64,000 nucleotides of DNA from Rhexocercosporidium sp. MPI-PUGE-AT-0058 (lineage: Eukaryota; Ascomycota; Leotiomycetes; Helotiales). The stretch spans positions 248,001-312,000 of the forward strand of contig JAGTJL010000030.1 of the NCBI GenBank assembly GCA_020746875.1. The letters run 5' to 3'. Of the stretch, positions 1-12,473 are shown one piece after another. Below the pieces are notes generated by a model. That model saw nothing but the letters and a program-made list of their open reading frames with translations. It made no database searches and was not told the origin of the DNA. Position numbers and translations under genes: made by a program. The number at the start of each line of letters is the position of its first letter. Within the stretch, counting starts at the first letter, position 1.

Positions 1-1379
1 ATGGTCCCCAAAAAAAAGGCTTTCCATCTGGATTTTCCCCGGCTCCGTCTCCGTTCTAGTCTTCTAACCAGACTACTTCCGTTCCTGCCACTTATGTCAG
101 CAAAGATCTGCAGTAAAGCGATGTGACTTGCTAAGAAGTGTTCAATTCGATTTTCTTTTAGCACCAAAGGCCAGGTTGGCAGTCACATAGTTGTAAGCTC
201 TTCAGGAATCTTTAATGCAATCGCACCTCCGTGGATCGTGTTGTATGTTGTGGAAGTTAAAAATAGGCTCTCACGCCCTTCTTCATTCAGTGCACTGGAA
301 ATGGGTTAGTGTACACGTGGGAAAGGAAGCCTACGACTCCATTGTTTCGCCGGAAAGCACTTGGAGAAGAAACTCAATTTAAGATCACTTAATACCGTCA
401 TTAGCGAGTCTTCTGGGGTGATTGTGAATCCATCCTAGATCTCGCTTAGGGAAGCGGTCATAAATAGTCCGCCTCCGTCTCAAAAACCGGAACCCGGTGC
501 CGGACCCGGTCTCACGACCGTGCGGTTTTGAGCTCTACCCGGCGAGACAAAGCTCCCTTCATTTGATGAGAAAATGAGCTCATACGAGATACCTAGATTT
601 GATCCCTTGTTCTAGTGAATAATAAATCCGAATATCATCGGGAATGACAGTAGTACAGGTCCGGGTTATCGGCCCCTTTGACATGTCGAATGGTGGGACT
701 AGAGTAGAAGTTACAGATTCCTTTAAAGAGAGCTGCAGGGAAAGCTATGAAAACGAGTATAACTGTAAAGTCATGTCAAGCGATTGCGTTATTTACTGGT
801 CTGAAGGGCTACTTACCCCATTATTCCGTTCGGACTGGGATACCTGTTTATACTGCCGTTTAATTTAGGTTCGAAATGCGGAAAGCTTCTCATTCGTTTC
901 ACTCTTCGGACGAACAAGTTCAGAACGTTCTGTTGATTCGTTCTTTAAGCCCCACGAGCCGCTGCCAAACCCATACCGTTCCATGCCAAGACCACTCAGC
1001 CTCTTTTCTTCCCCTAATTTCCACGCAAGCAGCTCGGTTTTCGGCCTGAAATTTGCTTAGTATAGCTGACATTTGTGTATTTCGGGACACAGGAGTGTAC
1101 CCGGACCCGGGACAGCTGCACGGAAAGCTAAAACGTCGATTAACAAACATTTGTAAGTGCCCAGTTCTCGTTGTCATCTCATCTTTGTATATGAACGACC
1201 AGAAGTTCTACATTGCACGGATTTTCAGATGCTAATGACAACCACTGAATTGTCCATCGGTCTCAATTCGGAATAATTTCTAGTCATTTCACTCTTTGGT
1301 TTCGAAGTCGCGCAAGCCGCTCCTTGCATCCAGATAATCAAAACATAATATTTCGAATCTCGCAAGCACATATTCCAAC
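1..1379. other. Intergenic, no gene supported
   Basis: About 1.4 kb upstream of the RTA1-like gene. Only short reading frames with no recognisable family are present. A GC-rich patch of repeated ccgg and cccgg words lies near 485-525. Nothing else stands out. Confidence 0.6.
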
Positions 1380-2587
1380 ATGTCCAACCTCACATCCACA
1401 CACGGTGGTAACATAACCCTATTACTTAACCCGGAGCTCTGCACACTACAAACATGCGACCTCAGTCTCGGCCAGCTCGAATACCTCCCCAGCGTCTGGG
1501 GCAACTCTGTCTTCATCGGTCTCTTCGGCATCCTCACGTTCCTTCAACTCTTCCTTGGTATAAAACACAAAACATGGGGTTTCATGACTGGTCTCCTCCT
1601 CGGAACAGTCCTCGAAACAGTCGGCTACGGAACCCGTATCCTACTCCACTTCTCGATCTTCAACAAGAACTATTTCATCATGTACTTGATCTTCCTCACG
1701 ATCGCACCAGCGTTCATCTCGGCAGGAATTTACATCTGTTTATCGAGGATCATCATGCTGTATGCGCCGAACCTGTCGAGATTCAGACCAAGGACTTATA
1801 CGATTTTCTTTTGTTCATGCGACTTTGTTAGTTTAGTGTTGCAGGCTGCGGGAGGGGCTATTGCGTCCGTTGCTACGGAGCAGCATGATGTATGTAAACT
1901 CCTAAGGGAGGAAAGCGATTCGCGTTCCATTGGGGAAGAAGCTAATTGATGCGCTAGGTCGATCAAGGGACACACATCATGATTGCGGGACTCATCTTCC
2001 AAGTCGTTTCTCTTGTGGTGTTCGTTACCTTGTGTGGTGACTTCGCATTTTCACTGCGCAGGAATCGCGACTCTTGGAATACACATAACTCACATATCTA
2101 CACATCTAGGCTATTCAAGTCCTTCCTTTACGGTTTGTGCCTTCCTCTCCGAACCAAATTCCACCTTCCTTCAACCAAAATTGACAGACCTCCAGCACTA
2201 GCCCTCGCTGTCCTCTGCATCATTACCCGATCCGCCTTCCGCGCCATCGAGCTCTTCGACGGTTTCGCCGGCAAACTCGCCAACGACGAAGTCCTATATA
2301 TGATCCTCGAACCACCAATGATCTCAATTGCTGTTATTGCTTTGACAATTTTCCATCCGGGAGTTGCGTTTCAAGGCGCGTGGGGAAGTGCAAAGGGTCC
2401 GAATACGGATGGGAGAGGGAAAGAGAACGTAGAAAGTAGTGAGTCTACGGATGCGGATGTTGAGGGTGCTGGTGCTGTTTTCGGTGGTCGTGATGGGGAG
2501 AGGGACGCGGAGACGGGGACTGTAGGGGAGGCAACGCTACAGGGTGAGGAGAGGTGGGAGATGCAGAGTCTTTCTAAGGGCGTTTGA
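1380..2587 (+). CDS. RTA1-like multi-pass membrane protein
   Basis: Proposed exons are 1380-1889, 1958-2132 and 2196-2587, giving 358 residues. The first intron (68 nt) starts gtatgt and joins ...EQHD to VDQGTHIMIAGLIFQV, the conserved D-x-G-x-x-x-M-x-AG block of the RTA1 family. The second intron is 63 nt; removing it restores the conserved segment FLYALALAVLCIITRSAFR. The hydrophobicity pattern suggests about seven membrane helices, with an N-terminal extracellular part and a hydrophilic C-terminal tail rich in Glu, Gly and Asp. Known family members (Rta1, Rsb1, Rtm1) are plasma-membrane proteins linked to resistance to lipid-active or toxic compounds and to sphingoid-base release; which of these applies here cannot be told. 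The second intron is a multiple of three and has no stop, so a retained form would add 21 residues. The family call is firm; substrate is unknown. Confidence 0.88.
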
Positions 2588-2951
2588 ATTGTTGGATAAG
2601 TTTGGGATTATTTGAAAGTTGGCGTTGCAGATCTGGCATGGGTTTGGGAGCAGTAGACTAGATGGATAAATGAAGAGAGAGGATGAGAAGGCGTTTAGAC
2701 GGGGATGTAGATTTTTATAGACTTGAAAGCGAGACGACGAAAAAAATAGCGAATCTAGTACAATTTTCGATTGAGCTCCCTGCAAAATTCGTACGATGAA
2801 GTCAAACTTGTTCCTGTTCTTTTTCAAATAAGATACTAAACCGACAATTTCTCAGATGAATTGTTTATACAAGCAGGACTTGGCTCACTAGCTGGCCAAT
2901 ATGCATGTAAGCCATTAGAGATGCCAAACACTGAATACTTCCTTACTGTGC

Positions 2952-4564
2952 TTGGCAGTGATTCAAGCCCAAGCCCGCGCAAGTAGAGAAATGCACATTT
3001 TAAGAGATGACCTGGAAGAACTTTGCGAAATAAAAATGGATCGTAACAAGAGAAGGCGACCATGGTCCAAAAGGCTCCTGTCAGCTTTCACATCAAAGTC
3101 AACAAATAAGCAGGTCCCGCAACCTGTTCTCGTCAAAAGAAATGTCGCCACTCCCCCTCGACGGTGTGGTGTTTGCTTCTTCGAAATTTCTCGTGGTGTT
3201 AAAGCACTGGCTTTCGAGATCAATGAAATGAGCCAACACCACATGCTCGACACGCCCTTGGAACATCACATTTATTTCTGGAACAGGGTGTGGCACCTTC
3301 AGCCGATATTTTTGCCTAGTCAGCCGCGTTGGGATATCAAGGCTTATGAAAACTTGACTTGGAAAGTGCAACCGGTACCCGAGGAAGGGAAAAACTGGAT
3401 GTCATCAGACCCTCGCGACTATCTCTCCGCGGAAATACTACTTGTCTATTTAGGGTCTTCAAATCACGCACCTGAATCGATGCCACGGAGAACGGTCAGT
3501 TAGTCCTGTGAAGAATTATTTTAAGCTAGAGCACTGCTGCTGATCAAGATAGACCACCATGCAATATGCCACGAGCTTTTCTTGAGATCTAGCTCGAGAG
3601 GAAGCGAATGGAACTTGAAGCTACTAAAAGAATGGTTGCACTTTTGTAACACAAATCATGGAGACTGCACCACGAGACATTATGAGACGACAAGACCAAA
3701 GCGACTGTTACATATCTCCCAAATTGACTCAGTGCCAGCCAGAGAGGGATATGATACTATTTTGACGGAATGGGCGCCAAGCGACGCCCCATATGTCTGT
3801 TTGAGCCACTGCTGGGGCAAATCACTGCCCATAAACTCGTATGGGAGTGCAGAGAAATGGGACTTTGCCAATACATTCAATGAAAATCAGCATTTCTAAC
3901 AAAGATGAGCAAGCAGAGGCACTGCTCCGCCCTCCCCGACGCAGCAAGCTTTCATGTTGACGATCTGATTGGCGTTAAAAAGGTGTGGTACAATGCAACA
4001 GAGAAATACACAAGCCTACAACTAACTTTCCACTCCAACCGCTTGATTGCTAATTATCTCAGGGATCGCGAAGCAGTTCGCCAACTCACATGGTAATATT
4101 CTGGGAGAGTATTTGGGAGGGATCTGGGCAAACTCCTTGCCACATGCGCTTCTATGGACTTCTGAACATAGGAAGCCTGTGCAGGCTCGGCCTAGTCCCT
4201 GTTATTCTCCAACTTGGCCGTGGGCTTCTGTCGCGGGCCCGATTCAGCAACCTCTACGTGAAAGTGTCAGTGAGATCCTGATAGAAATTATCAGTACTTC
4301 GACAACGCCCATCGTGCCTGACGTATATGGCCAATTTCAAGCCTGCCACGTCAAAATTCGCGGATACGCACTTGGTGGTGTGTATCTATTCAAAGACAAA
4401 ACAGTCACGACACATGGCCGCTCGTTACCATGGACACCTGACTGTCTATTCGATCCGGACAAGGTATACTCGGAGGAAGAATTCTGGAATGTTGTGGTAC
4501 TAAAAGTTCCAAGGAAAAGCCACCAGGCAATTTCGGGAGAAATCGCAAGAAATGAGGAGATATG
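2952..4564 (+). pseudogene. HET-domain gene remnant with internal deletion and frameshift
   Basis: Pieces of a heterokaryon-incompatibility (HET) protein are visible in order. The N-terminal segment (2952-3503) ends at PRRTVS. A second block (about 3582-3899) has the diagnostic YVCLSHCWGKSLPI. A third (about 3960-4046) reads VWYNATEKYTSLQLTF. A C-terminal block (4047-4564) contains GGIWANSLPHALLW and SPTWPWASVAG. In intact relatives about 200 residues, including the WIDSLCIxQ box, separate the CWG motif from the YTSRxLT motif; here only about 60 bp lie between them, so the core is deleted. The last two blocks are in different frames, joined near 4045. Stops between the first two blocks could lie in an intron that I could not resolve. 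HET proteins trigger non-self cell death after fusion of unlike hyphae; this copy cannot encode a complete one. Confidence 0.75.
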
Positions 4565-4565
4565 A

Positions 4566-5112
4566 CGTCGACAATCGTTTGCTCACGGCTATTACGATCA
4601 CATTGGTGTAATCGTGAGGTGACGGATGAAAAGTTCATCGAGTGCATAGGATCGGTTCGAGCGGAAATGATATTTTTTAACTTGCAAACCTGTAGAAATT
4701 AAGATATGACATCGCGTTTTGCTGGATAATGGAGTGGGTTGTTGGTTTAGCGAACCATGGAAAGGTAGCTCGCTTGTCTATCGTTTTTCACCCAGGCCCC
4801 ATGTCCCTCATAAATAAGTAATATGTGGACGTAATCTAGACTCTGATCCATCTTTACCCATTTACTTCCTATAGTACCTATTGTTAAACATATCTAGCCT
4901 GATGTGTTTCTGGTTGCACAGAAGGAAAACCATTTCGTTTTTGCCGTCCACTACCATTTCAATGAGTAATTAATGCCTGCTCCAACGAATGTAAAAATGT
5001 GTGTTTTTTCTTCTTCTTTTCATGTGGGAGTTCACAGTCACCACAGGATTTTTTTCCCTAACCATACAAAACTGCTACGGATCCTGTATCAATTTCCAAA
5101 ATAACGACGCCC
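4566..5112. other. Intergenic, AT-rich
   Basis: The space between the HET remnant and the convergent GFA-like gene. No coding signal or repeat was noticed. Confidence 0.5.
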
Positions 5113-5688
5113 TTAGAGTTTACTACTCAGAGCTCCTGACTTCTGACCTGTGAAAGTAGATAAAGCATCCATGAGGGCCGGACTCAACACATCATAAGTT
5201 TCCAATCCCAGACTCTTGAACTTCTCCCTCACCCCATCAATCTCCTTTGGATTGAAGCCCTGCTCAATAATCGAGGACACAAAACCCGCAAATTGCGGTT
5301 CTTGCCAACCCTTCTCGTCACTCAACTCCACATGCACAAAATCCAAGCCTTTGAAAGCATGATCCTTCTCAATTCGGCCATACAAGTGGACGCCGCAGTC
5401 TTTACAGGCATGACGCAGAATCGTGGCGTTCTTATCGACGATGGCTATTTTGTTCTCGTTGGCTGTGACTTTGACTTTATCAACGGGAATGACAGCGACG
5501 ATGGAGAAAAGAGCGCCGGAAGGCTTCCAGCATTGCGAACAGCCACAAGCGTGGTTGTGGAGCACGTTACTGCCGAGTTTGACTTCCACGGGATTCGATT
5601 TGCACAGGCAGCGAAGGGTGCCGCCGGCGAAATTCTCTTTTCCCTTGGTAATGCCGTTATCGATGAGAGGATGGAGAGAAGGTGCCAT
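5113..5688 (-). CDS. GFA-family zinc protein (glutathione-dependent formaldehyde-activating type)
   Basis: Single exon of 191 residues when started at the ATG at 5688 ([12 protein letters not shown]); the frame is open eight codons further to 5712, but the inner start fits the family better. The GFA/CENP-V fold is recognised from its zinc-ligand cysteines: LRCLC near residue 30, HACGCSQCW near residue 50, and [13 protein letters not shown] near residue 95. These give the C-x-C, C-x-C-x2-C and C-x2-C pattern. Members either speed condensation of formaldehyde with glutathione or have unknown roles. The length matches fungal proteins annotated as S-(hydroxymethyl)glutathione synthase. Converging with the HET remnant, it looks intact. 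Family call firm, reaction uncertain. Confidence 0.87.
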   Translation of the reverse strand: MAPSLHPLIDNGITKGKENFAGGTLRCLCKSNPVEVKLGSNVLHNHACGCSQCWKPSGALFSIVAVIPVDKVKVTANENKIAIVDKNATILRHACKDCGVHLYGRIEKDHAFKGLDFVHVELSDEKGWQEPQFAGFVSSIIEQGFNPKEIDGVREKFKSLGLETYDVLSPALMDALSTFTGQKSGALSSKL

Positions 5689-7698
5689 TGTTGCGATTTT
5701 CGAATAGATCAAAATATGACTTTCTTCCTGTTTTCCTTTGCCTTCAAGTGATGATGTCTGTTGGGATAAATACCAGACGAAGGATAATCAGAAAGAGGCA
5801 TTCAACAAATAATGACAAAGCTACTGTGATATATAAAGCCGGGCAAGAAAGTTAGATATTCAATTCAGCAAGTAAGAGTGGATTGAAGGCTGATGGCGTG
5901 CGTCAGATTTCCCCGCATTTGTTTCTCGATGGGTGGTTATCACGGCTCGCATAAAGAGGGGTTCGGGACAAAGGCCTTGTTTATTCGGAATCTCGGAGAT
6001 ATCTCGCGATGAAGTTGCGTCCCAATAGTGACCTGCATTCGAATACCTGTATAGTGCATAGTTTCCAGGACCAAAGGAACTTGCTGTGAGGTTGGGCTGC
6101 AGCCGTTTTACTTTAGCCTCTAATTGCATGCTCGTCGTGGTCCTGGGATCCCGATGTCAGTAAAATACTCGCATTTACCTCACTATCGGTGGTGCATTCA
6201 AGAATCGATATCGTTGATTCCAGCTATGAGCTACATAAGTTGAGTCTCTGGTCTGGTTGAAATCATGGCATCATGCCATCTCGTTACTGCGGCGGTGGGC
6301 TGAAAGTCGTTCCCGGATGGGTCCAGATGTGTCAAGCGGTGCATCCATGTTCGGATGTGGATGCTCACAGTGTTCTGGCAAAGGTCGAATGTCCCACCTG
6401 TAGGTTATAATGGACGAAGTTCTGGGTGTTAGCAAAATCACTTGCCTACCATTGGCCCTGGTTGGCTTCGCAGAAACAAAAACTGAATAGTCACTTGTCG
6501 AAATATGCCGTCCCAAGGAAGAAGTAACTTCCAACAGAGTAGAAGGGGGAACGGGTAAGAATACTGGAGATGTACACAGCATACACTCCTTATAAATCGT
6601 ATTCCGCAGAATTTCGAGGGGTCGGAGACCAAGAGAAGGCTTTGCGAGTTCTGAAGACTGTTGAGACGATTATGGGTGGCTTCTGGCTATGTCTCTTCAA
6701 GCAGCTACGGATCATTGGAGACCCCTCGAGCGCTGCCATATTTTTCACCAGTCAGTAATTACTCCAATTTCATGTAATTCCCACTCACCTGAACCGATGT
6801 TTCGAAAAGTGTTGTCCACAGTGGCACTGTCTAATGATCGAAATCAAGCCTGTTTGCAGTCTCGGCTCTGATAGGATGGACACGACGAGCTGTCTCGTCG
6901 ATCCTAACGAAAAATGCTTCCAGCACCCAAGTTAACAATTCACAACGCGATTTGTCTTTTGGTATTAGGAAGGAATTGATTCACTGTCCACTTGTATGAG
7001 ATTGGCACATAGGAATATAAGATCGAGAGTTGGAGGACTAACGAAGAAGGGAAAAAGTGGGAGGTGTGAAGGATGAGGGGTACTTAAACAACGGAGTAAT
7101 CATATGAGCTCTTTGATCAGTCACGTTGGCGGGCATACCTTGATGGCTGCAGAAAGAGTAAGTGATGCTCAGGAAGGGATTCATGAACCTTTCAGCCACC
7201 TTCTGCCACGCATCTGTTGTGCAACGCACCACACCATGGCACTGTTTGGCTGTCATTGGAAGCCATCATTCTCAATTTCTGATGAGTAAACATGTTTCTC
7301 GATAACGAGCCAACCGAAAGAGGAGATTGGAGAGTGCTGACCCACAAATTACGCATACAGTCTAGCTCAAGACTGCTTCTGCATCGCCAATGGCATGACA
7401 ACCAACAAATAACCTCACTCGTCCCAGAGAAGCTGCACCAACGCAATGTTTTGTAATCATTTGATGCAGAGGCGACAAGTCCAATCGGTCAAATTCAGGC
7501 CTGCCTTCCAAGTGTGAAGTCGAAAAAGACAGAATCATATTCAAAGCGGAAAGGCAGAAAACAGATATCTCTCGTGAAGGATCAAGTCATCTGTTATCAA
7601 AGCTTTCAGAGTGACTACAGTAGAGATTGCCATACTCAGTGAACCTTTGATCATCACAGCAATAAGTAATCACAACAAGTACCAACACCAATTATCCG
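5689..7698. other. Intergenic, about 2 kb
   Basis: Only small unsupported frames are seen, for example 89 codons at 5860-6129 and 103 codons at 6271-6582, both on the minus strand. Neither shows a recognisable family or splice structure. A run of pyrimidine and CA-rich sequence lies just before the next gene (7650-7697). Confidence 0.5.
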
Positions 7699-9569
7699 AT
7701 GCCGGACCCTTCCGGCTCCAGTTCTTCTCATAACGATGACAAGACAGGATTGCCAGAGAGCTCATCACGCACATTAGCTTCGAAGCGAAGACTTCTAGCT
7801 TCACCTGGATCAGAGTATCTGCAGGATGCCGAAACTCAGAATGCCATCCGGAGGCGCATAGTTGAGGGACTTCCCCGGTCTAAAAGACCCTATGACCCGA
7901 ACAGGATAGAGCTCTTCCTGCCGGCAGATTTCATGTCCACTTCTCCGTCATCTAATGGGCCAATTACCCCTGATATGGCGTCGAGTAGCACAAACCTGAG
8001 TGGTACTGGGTTTACGCAGCTTCATGGCTCAGTGCATAATTTACCGCCAGCAACGCTCAGCACCCCATTGGCCAATAGTTCGTCTCAATACCCGCAGGAT
8101 GCATCGGCTTTGGACCCTTTTCCAAATAACTTCGACCCAATAAGTCCGATTACACCCTTAGGAGCGGGCCGGATTGATCCATTCGCAAATTACCCGATAA
8201 AGATGAATAAAGGGGAGCTGTGGCTGATTGATCAAGGTAAACATTCCCGATTAGGGCAGCGGCTGGACGTGGATGACCCTAGCCAGTGCATTAACAGCAG
8301 AATGCTAATGTTATTTTTCGGAATCCATTAGTAAACACGGCCCATGACCCAACTTTCAGAACCCTTAGAGAACGATGGCTTCCCGTCATGATTAAAGGTC
8401 CAGCGACGTTTCATCAGTTTCTTGCCAACGTCTCTTTGAATGTTTCACGAGTCCGTGGCGAGAGCCTCGATAACGTCGTTACGGTTGCGCACCACTCTCT
8501 GGCAATTCGATCAGTTAATCAGAAGCTTTCTGATCCAGTCTTGAAGGCCAGCGACGATGTTCTGCTCGGTATCCTCTCTTTCAGGTGTTACAACGTAAGC
8601 TCACTACCCTGACGACACGTCTTCGTTGATTTCTGTGTGAAGGTACTGACAAGGACCGGAAGCTTGTCAAAGGAGACTTCGATGCCGCTGCAGTACATCT
8701 TGAAGGATTGAACAATGTTGTGGAACTTCGAGGCGGATACAATGGATCTGGGATCAGCCCGATGCTAGTAAGCTTAATCTATGGGTATGCAAACTGCATC
8801 TGGACAGAAGTTCTACTTCGCGGAAGAATCTCCGCCATTTGCTAATGCATCTCGTAGCGTGGAGATGACGAGGATTTGTCAACAAGACACGAAGCCTCTC
8901 TTTCCAGTCCCGAAGATGTTCGACATCACGCAAGAGCAACAATTCGGCAGCCCATCCACTCCTCTACCACAAATCGCAACATCTACAAGACCATGGGGGG
9001 CCATTTTCCTTGCGGGCCATCCAATTATCGATACCTTCGATAGCCTGGACGCCATCATCCAGCTCTCAGAATCGAAAGCTAACCAAGGTCAATCTTGGAA
9101 AGTGGTCAATTTCGTCATTCGCCGCTTGTATCCTATCGTACACAGACTCATGATCCTAAAGAATATAGAAGGTGTCCCGACTGGGTATTGGGCTATTGTG
9201 CAAGAAGCGTCCCGTCTTGCTATATTTTTTTTCCTCGGCGAACTTCGAAGACAGTGCGGAGCCCTCCGGGTTTCAACAACACTCTTCCTGTCGAAGTTCA
9301 AGAGCCATATGACGACAGTTGGCGCATCCATCGATTGGGAACCTTGTCTCCCCCTTCTTCTGTGGATGCTGTTCTTTGGAACATTAGAGAGCTGGGGACT
9401 TCCAGCGCAGGACTGGTATGTTGAGACCATCGTGTCTGTTGCAGAGGCAATGAAGCTAGGTTCTTGGGGTGCCGTCGTTGAGAAGGTGAAGGAGTTCCTC
9501 TGGGTGGAAAATATATACGATACAAAAGCAGCCATTGTTGGGCAACACTTAATGGCAAAGTTTTCATAA
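7699..9569 (+). CDS. Fungal-specific transcription factor, C-terminal domain type, no zinc cluster seen
   Basis: Proposed exons are 7699-8236, 8332-8594, 8654-8767 and 8808-9569, giving about 558 residues. The N-terminus is Ser/Pro-rich and contains no Cys6 zinc cluster. The middle matches the fungal_trans_2 layout: DPFANYPIKMNKGELWLIDQ, then after the first intron a HDPTFRTLRERWLPVMIKGP block, then HLEGLNNVVELRGGYN. The C-terminal part ends with helices around WEPCLPLLLWMLFFG. Intron 1 (95 nt) and intron 2 (59 nt) are well supported by phase. The third junction is weak: a 40-nt GT-AG intron restores the frame, but a frameshift near 8768-8810 is an alternative, because the unspliced frame stays open to a stop at about 8838. 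Such proteins regulate transcription in the nucleus; targets are unknown. Confidence 0.7.
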
Positions 9570-11260
9570 ACTCGACTGGCTTTTCATTACTTCGTCGCAT
9601 TCCAATACTAGAGTTCGAAATATTGTTCTCATCGATGGATGGTGGAATGTGTCTCAACTCATGAGGAACTCCTGCTAGAACACTCCAAGCCAAACAACGA
9701 CGAAATAACTGCGTAAGTACCCAGCCCACACATCCACATTGGATCCTTCAAAAACTGTTCTTTTTCTCCACTAGCAAGGTGGCCTTGGCAAAGATTCTCT
9801 TTAATTTTCGGTCCACCTGCAAACCCGAAGGAAAATCGACCCTAGACTCGCACGCGCTACCTAGTTTTATTGACTAAGATACTAAAGACCCCAATCATAG
9901 TAGAGAAAATTCTAGTCATCCAACAGAAGCGGTCCTTACGATGGGTGAAAAGCTTGAGCAACCTCAAAAGCAGGCCCCGCCCCAGCCAATCCCGACTTCG
10001 CCTTGCCTGAGCCTAAGATCCAGCCGAAAGTGGGATTGAATATCAATATATGGTTTCCAGACATCAATACTAGCTTAGTGGCAAATACTTTCCGGCACCG
10101 AAAGAATAGAAATCGACATTTTTTCACTGATTCTCCTCATACTTCGACCTCGCCCATCAACAGAAGTGTAAGACTGGCCATGGAGAAACGCGAAGCTGTG
10201 CAGTCAAGTTTCTGACTGGGTGAGACATGAGCTTAAGGTACATCTCAATGATTGCCATTTCGTCAAGGAGGATACAATCGTTGCTGCGCAACGTTCGTTC
10301 ATTGCTAAGCATGTTTCTTTACGGTCTTCCAGAAACTTATCGGTAAATCAACTCGGTATCTCCTTTCTTCTGCCGCGACTGACTTCCTCTCAGGCTGAAA
10401 ACGCCCTCGCTTAATACTTCTACGCGCTCCTAACTCGTGCCAAAAGCCATTGTGGAGATCAAAAGATTCTCAAAAGCTCAAATATATGCGTTTCTTATAA
10501 ATCTATATAAGTCCTTTGACTGGACAGACCATTACATCCCTGTAGAGCGCCGCGGCTTCTCAACACCCCGCTTCCCACCAGGGCCAAAAAGCTCATCAGC
10601 TACAAAGAAGAAGATATGTTGCGGCGCTTCCAGTACACGACGGGCAAGTCTGGTTGCTCAGATTTCAATTGTCATATCTTCTCAGCTACGCGAAGGATTC
10701 GGAGGATGAAGCGAGAAGTAGAGAGAGAGGGGGTAATTGAGAGTGCTGCTGGATCTTTCATGGTGACTTGATGAAATTGGGTCTTGTTTTTGATCGGAAC
10801 AGTCGAGACTTGGATGGTGGGATTGTACCGTAAAATTTAATGGATCTGACGGAGTTGGCGGTCTCCATTTTGATTTAACTTAGAAGGTACCAAACTGGCG
10901 TTAGTCCCGATTTGATGTCTTTTTTGAACCATTGCCGTATTTTAAATGTAGGCTTTAGGAACTGCTAAATTCTTACTATGCTAATTTGAAATGCTCCTGG
11001 GAGGATCTTCTGCGGAACAGTCTTTCGCTACGATTATAGTACGTAAGCTAGATCCTGTGACATAAAGTTTCGAAGTTAGCTTTCATGCAAGATGCGTGTA
11101 GCGCTGTCAATATGTTTCATTGAGACTCGTTAGCTTTCTCGATGCTAGATAGCCTCCTGCCCCGAACCATGTATTCCTCGAGGAGCAGCACTCTTATCCC
11201 CCCTCCATGCCATGTCCCACTTTCCAGCGATCGAATCCCGTCTCATGCCCTACATCAAAT
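9570..11260. other. Intergenic, uncertain short frames
   Basis: Short plus-strand frames at 10003-10215, 10220-10414 and 10437-10709 look mildly coding-like, but no family, start context or splice pattern joins them. From 10740 to 11150 the sequence is AT-rich and non-coding in appearance. Confidence 0.4.
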
Positions 11261-12473
11261 CTAAGAGCTACATCCTCCCAATCGCACACTGCCAGCATAC
11301 ATTTCATACGTATCCGCGTTCTGAGCAGCCTTGGCAGCAGTCAGGGCTTTCGCAGCAGTTGGTCCATAAGCCCAATCAGTAGTACCGTATAAATGGGTCA
11401 TCTCATGGAGAATGGAACCAGCACGATCATAATCATCATCAGCGCAGGTAGACGCATACTCTGGGAAGCCCCAGTATCCATTATTGGGGCAAGGAACAAT
11501 AGTGTTCTGGCTGGGAACGGTGTACAGAAGAGCAGATCCATCGCCGCAGTCGTTGTACTTGTCTGTACAGTAGATCTTTGGGGAGGTAGTTTGCACGTTC
11601 ACGACGTCGTTGTAGATAACCCGGACGGCGGATTCTTGGGCAGTCGACTTGAACCAGGTTGTGAAAAAGGCTGCTCCAGTGCCGGCGGCTGTGTATGCAG
11701 CCTTGGACATGGCGATGGCGTCGGCGACGCTGGTGGTAAGCGAGCTGGTTTGAGCGGATGTGCAAGAGTTGTAAGTGACTGATCGTTTCTTGATTCGGGA
11801 AGAGCTGGACTGCTCAAGGTCAAAGTTGCGCTTTGAGACGTGCTCCCTTCAATTCAGAGTCAGTGAGGTTCGTTTGAAGCTATTGTGCTGGTGTTGATTT
11901 GAACTGAAACAAAAGAAACTAGAGTGTCACTTACGCAGCAGCAACGGCCTGATCAGGGGTTATAGCCACAGTACTAGAAGCTGCACTCTCACAGAACAAC
12001 ATGTTGGCTGATGTAGTTGGTGCAACAGATCCGGTGACATATTTGAAGCCTTGAATAGCAGTGATCTTAGCCGTGGCAACACCACCGAGTTTGTAGCTCT
12101 TGGCTGCGTTGACAGAGGCGGTAATAGTCTCTCCTGGTGCGATGACCTGGAACATGTCGGCTGTGAGACCGGTACGTCTGTAGTTGACAACGACACCCTC
12201 GAATGGGAGAGCGACTCCATCTGTTCGGTGTTAGCATCCACACATCAGCATTATGAATGGAGTCGACATACTAGCTGTGACCAACAAATCCTTTGTGGCA
12301 TGGCTACTGAAGACAGTGTTTCCCTTGAAGACAGTGACGGTCTCAGTGCCAGTATTGGTAACAGCAACTTGTGCAACATGATTCTTAGCTCCCGTAATCT
12401 CGACGGAGAAAGGGCATGCAGCAATTGCCGCACCGGCGAGAGCCAGGACAGGAAGGGCAATATTCTGAACCAT
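11261..12473 (-). CDS. Deuterolysin-type neutral zinc metalloprotease (M35), secreted
   Basis: Three exons on the minus strand, 12272-12473, 11935-12220 and 11261-11846, give 357 residues; introns of 51 and 88 nt begin GTATGT and GTAAGT and keep phase. The protein starts with a signal peptide (MVQNIALPVLALAGAAIAA), followed by a propeptide ending at the Kex2-like site IKKR before SVTYNSC. The catalytic part carries HEMTH (about residue 311) and then GTTDWAYG. This is the aspzincin signature, in which two His and a following Asp hold zinc and the Glu is catalytic. Cysteines of the mature domain are present. Family members are extracellular neutral proteases that cut basic proteins. A TATA-like TTATAGA lies about 80 bp upstream of the ATG. 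Length equals that of known deuterolysin precursors. Confidence 0.93.

Noticed and set aside
5293..5751. 152-codon plus-strand frame
   Set aside because: It is antisense to the GFA-like gene, whose zinc cysteines make the minus strand the coding one.
9089..9729. Minus-strand frames of 148 and 143 codons
   Set aside because: They are antisense of the last exon of the fungal_trans_2-type regulator and have no domain.
10003..10709. Three short plus-strand frames that might be exons
   Set aside because: No phase-consistent GT-AG joins and no family resemblance; kept only as a note in the intergenic entry.
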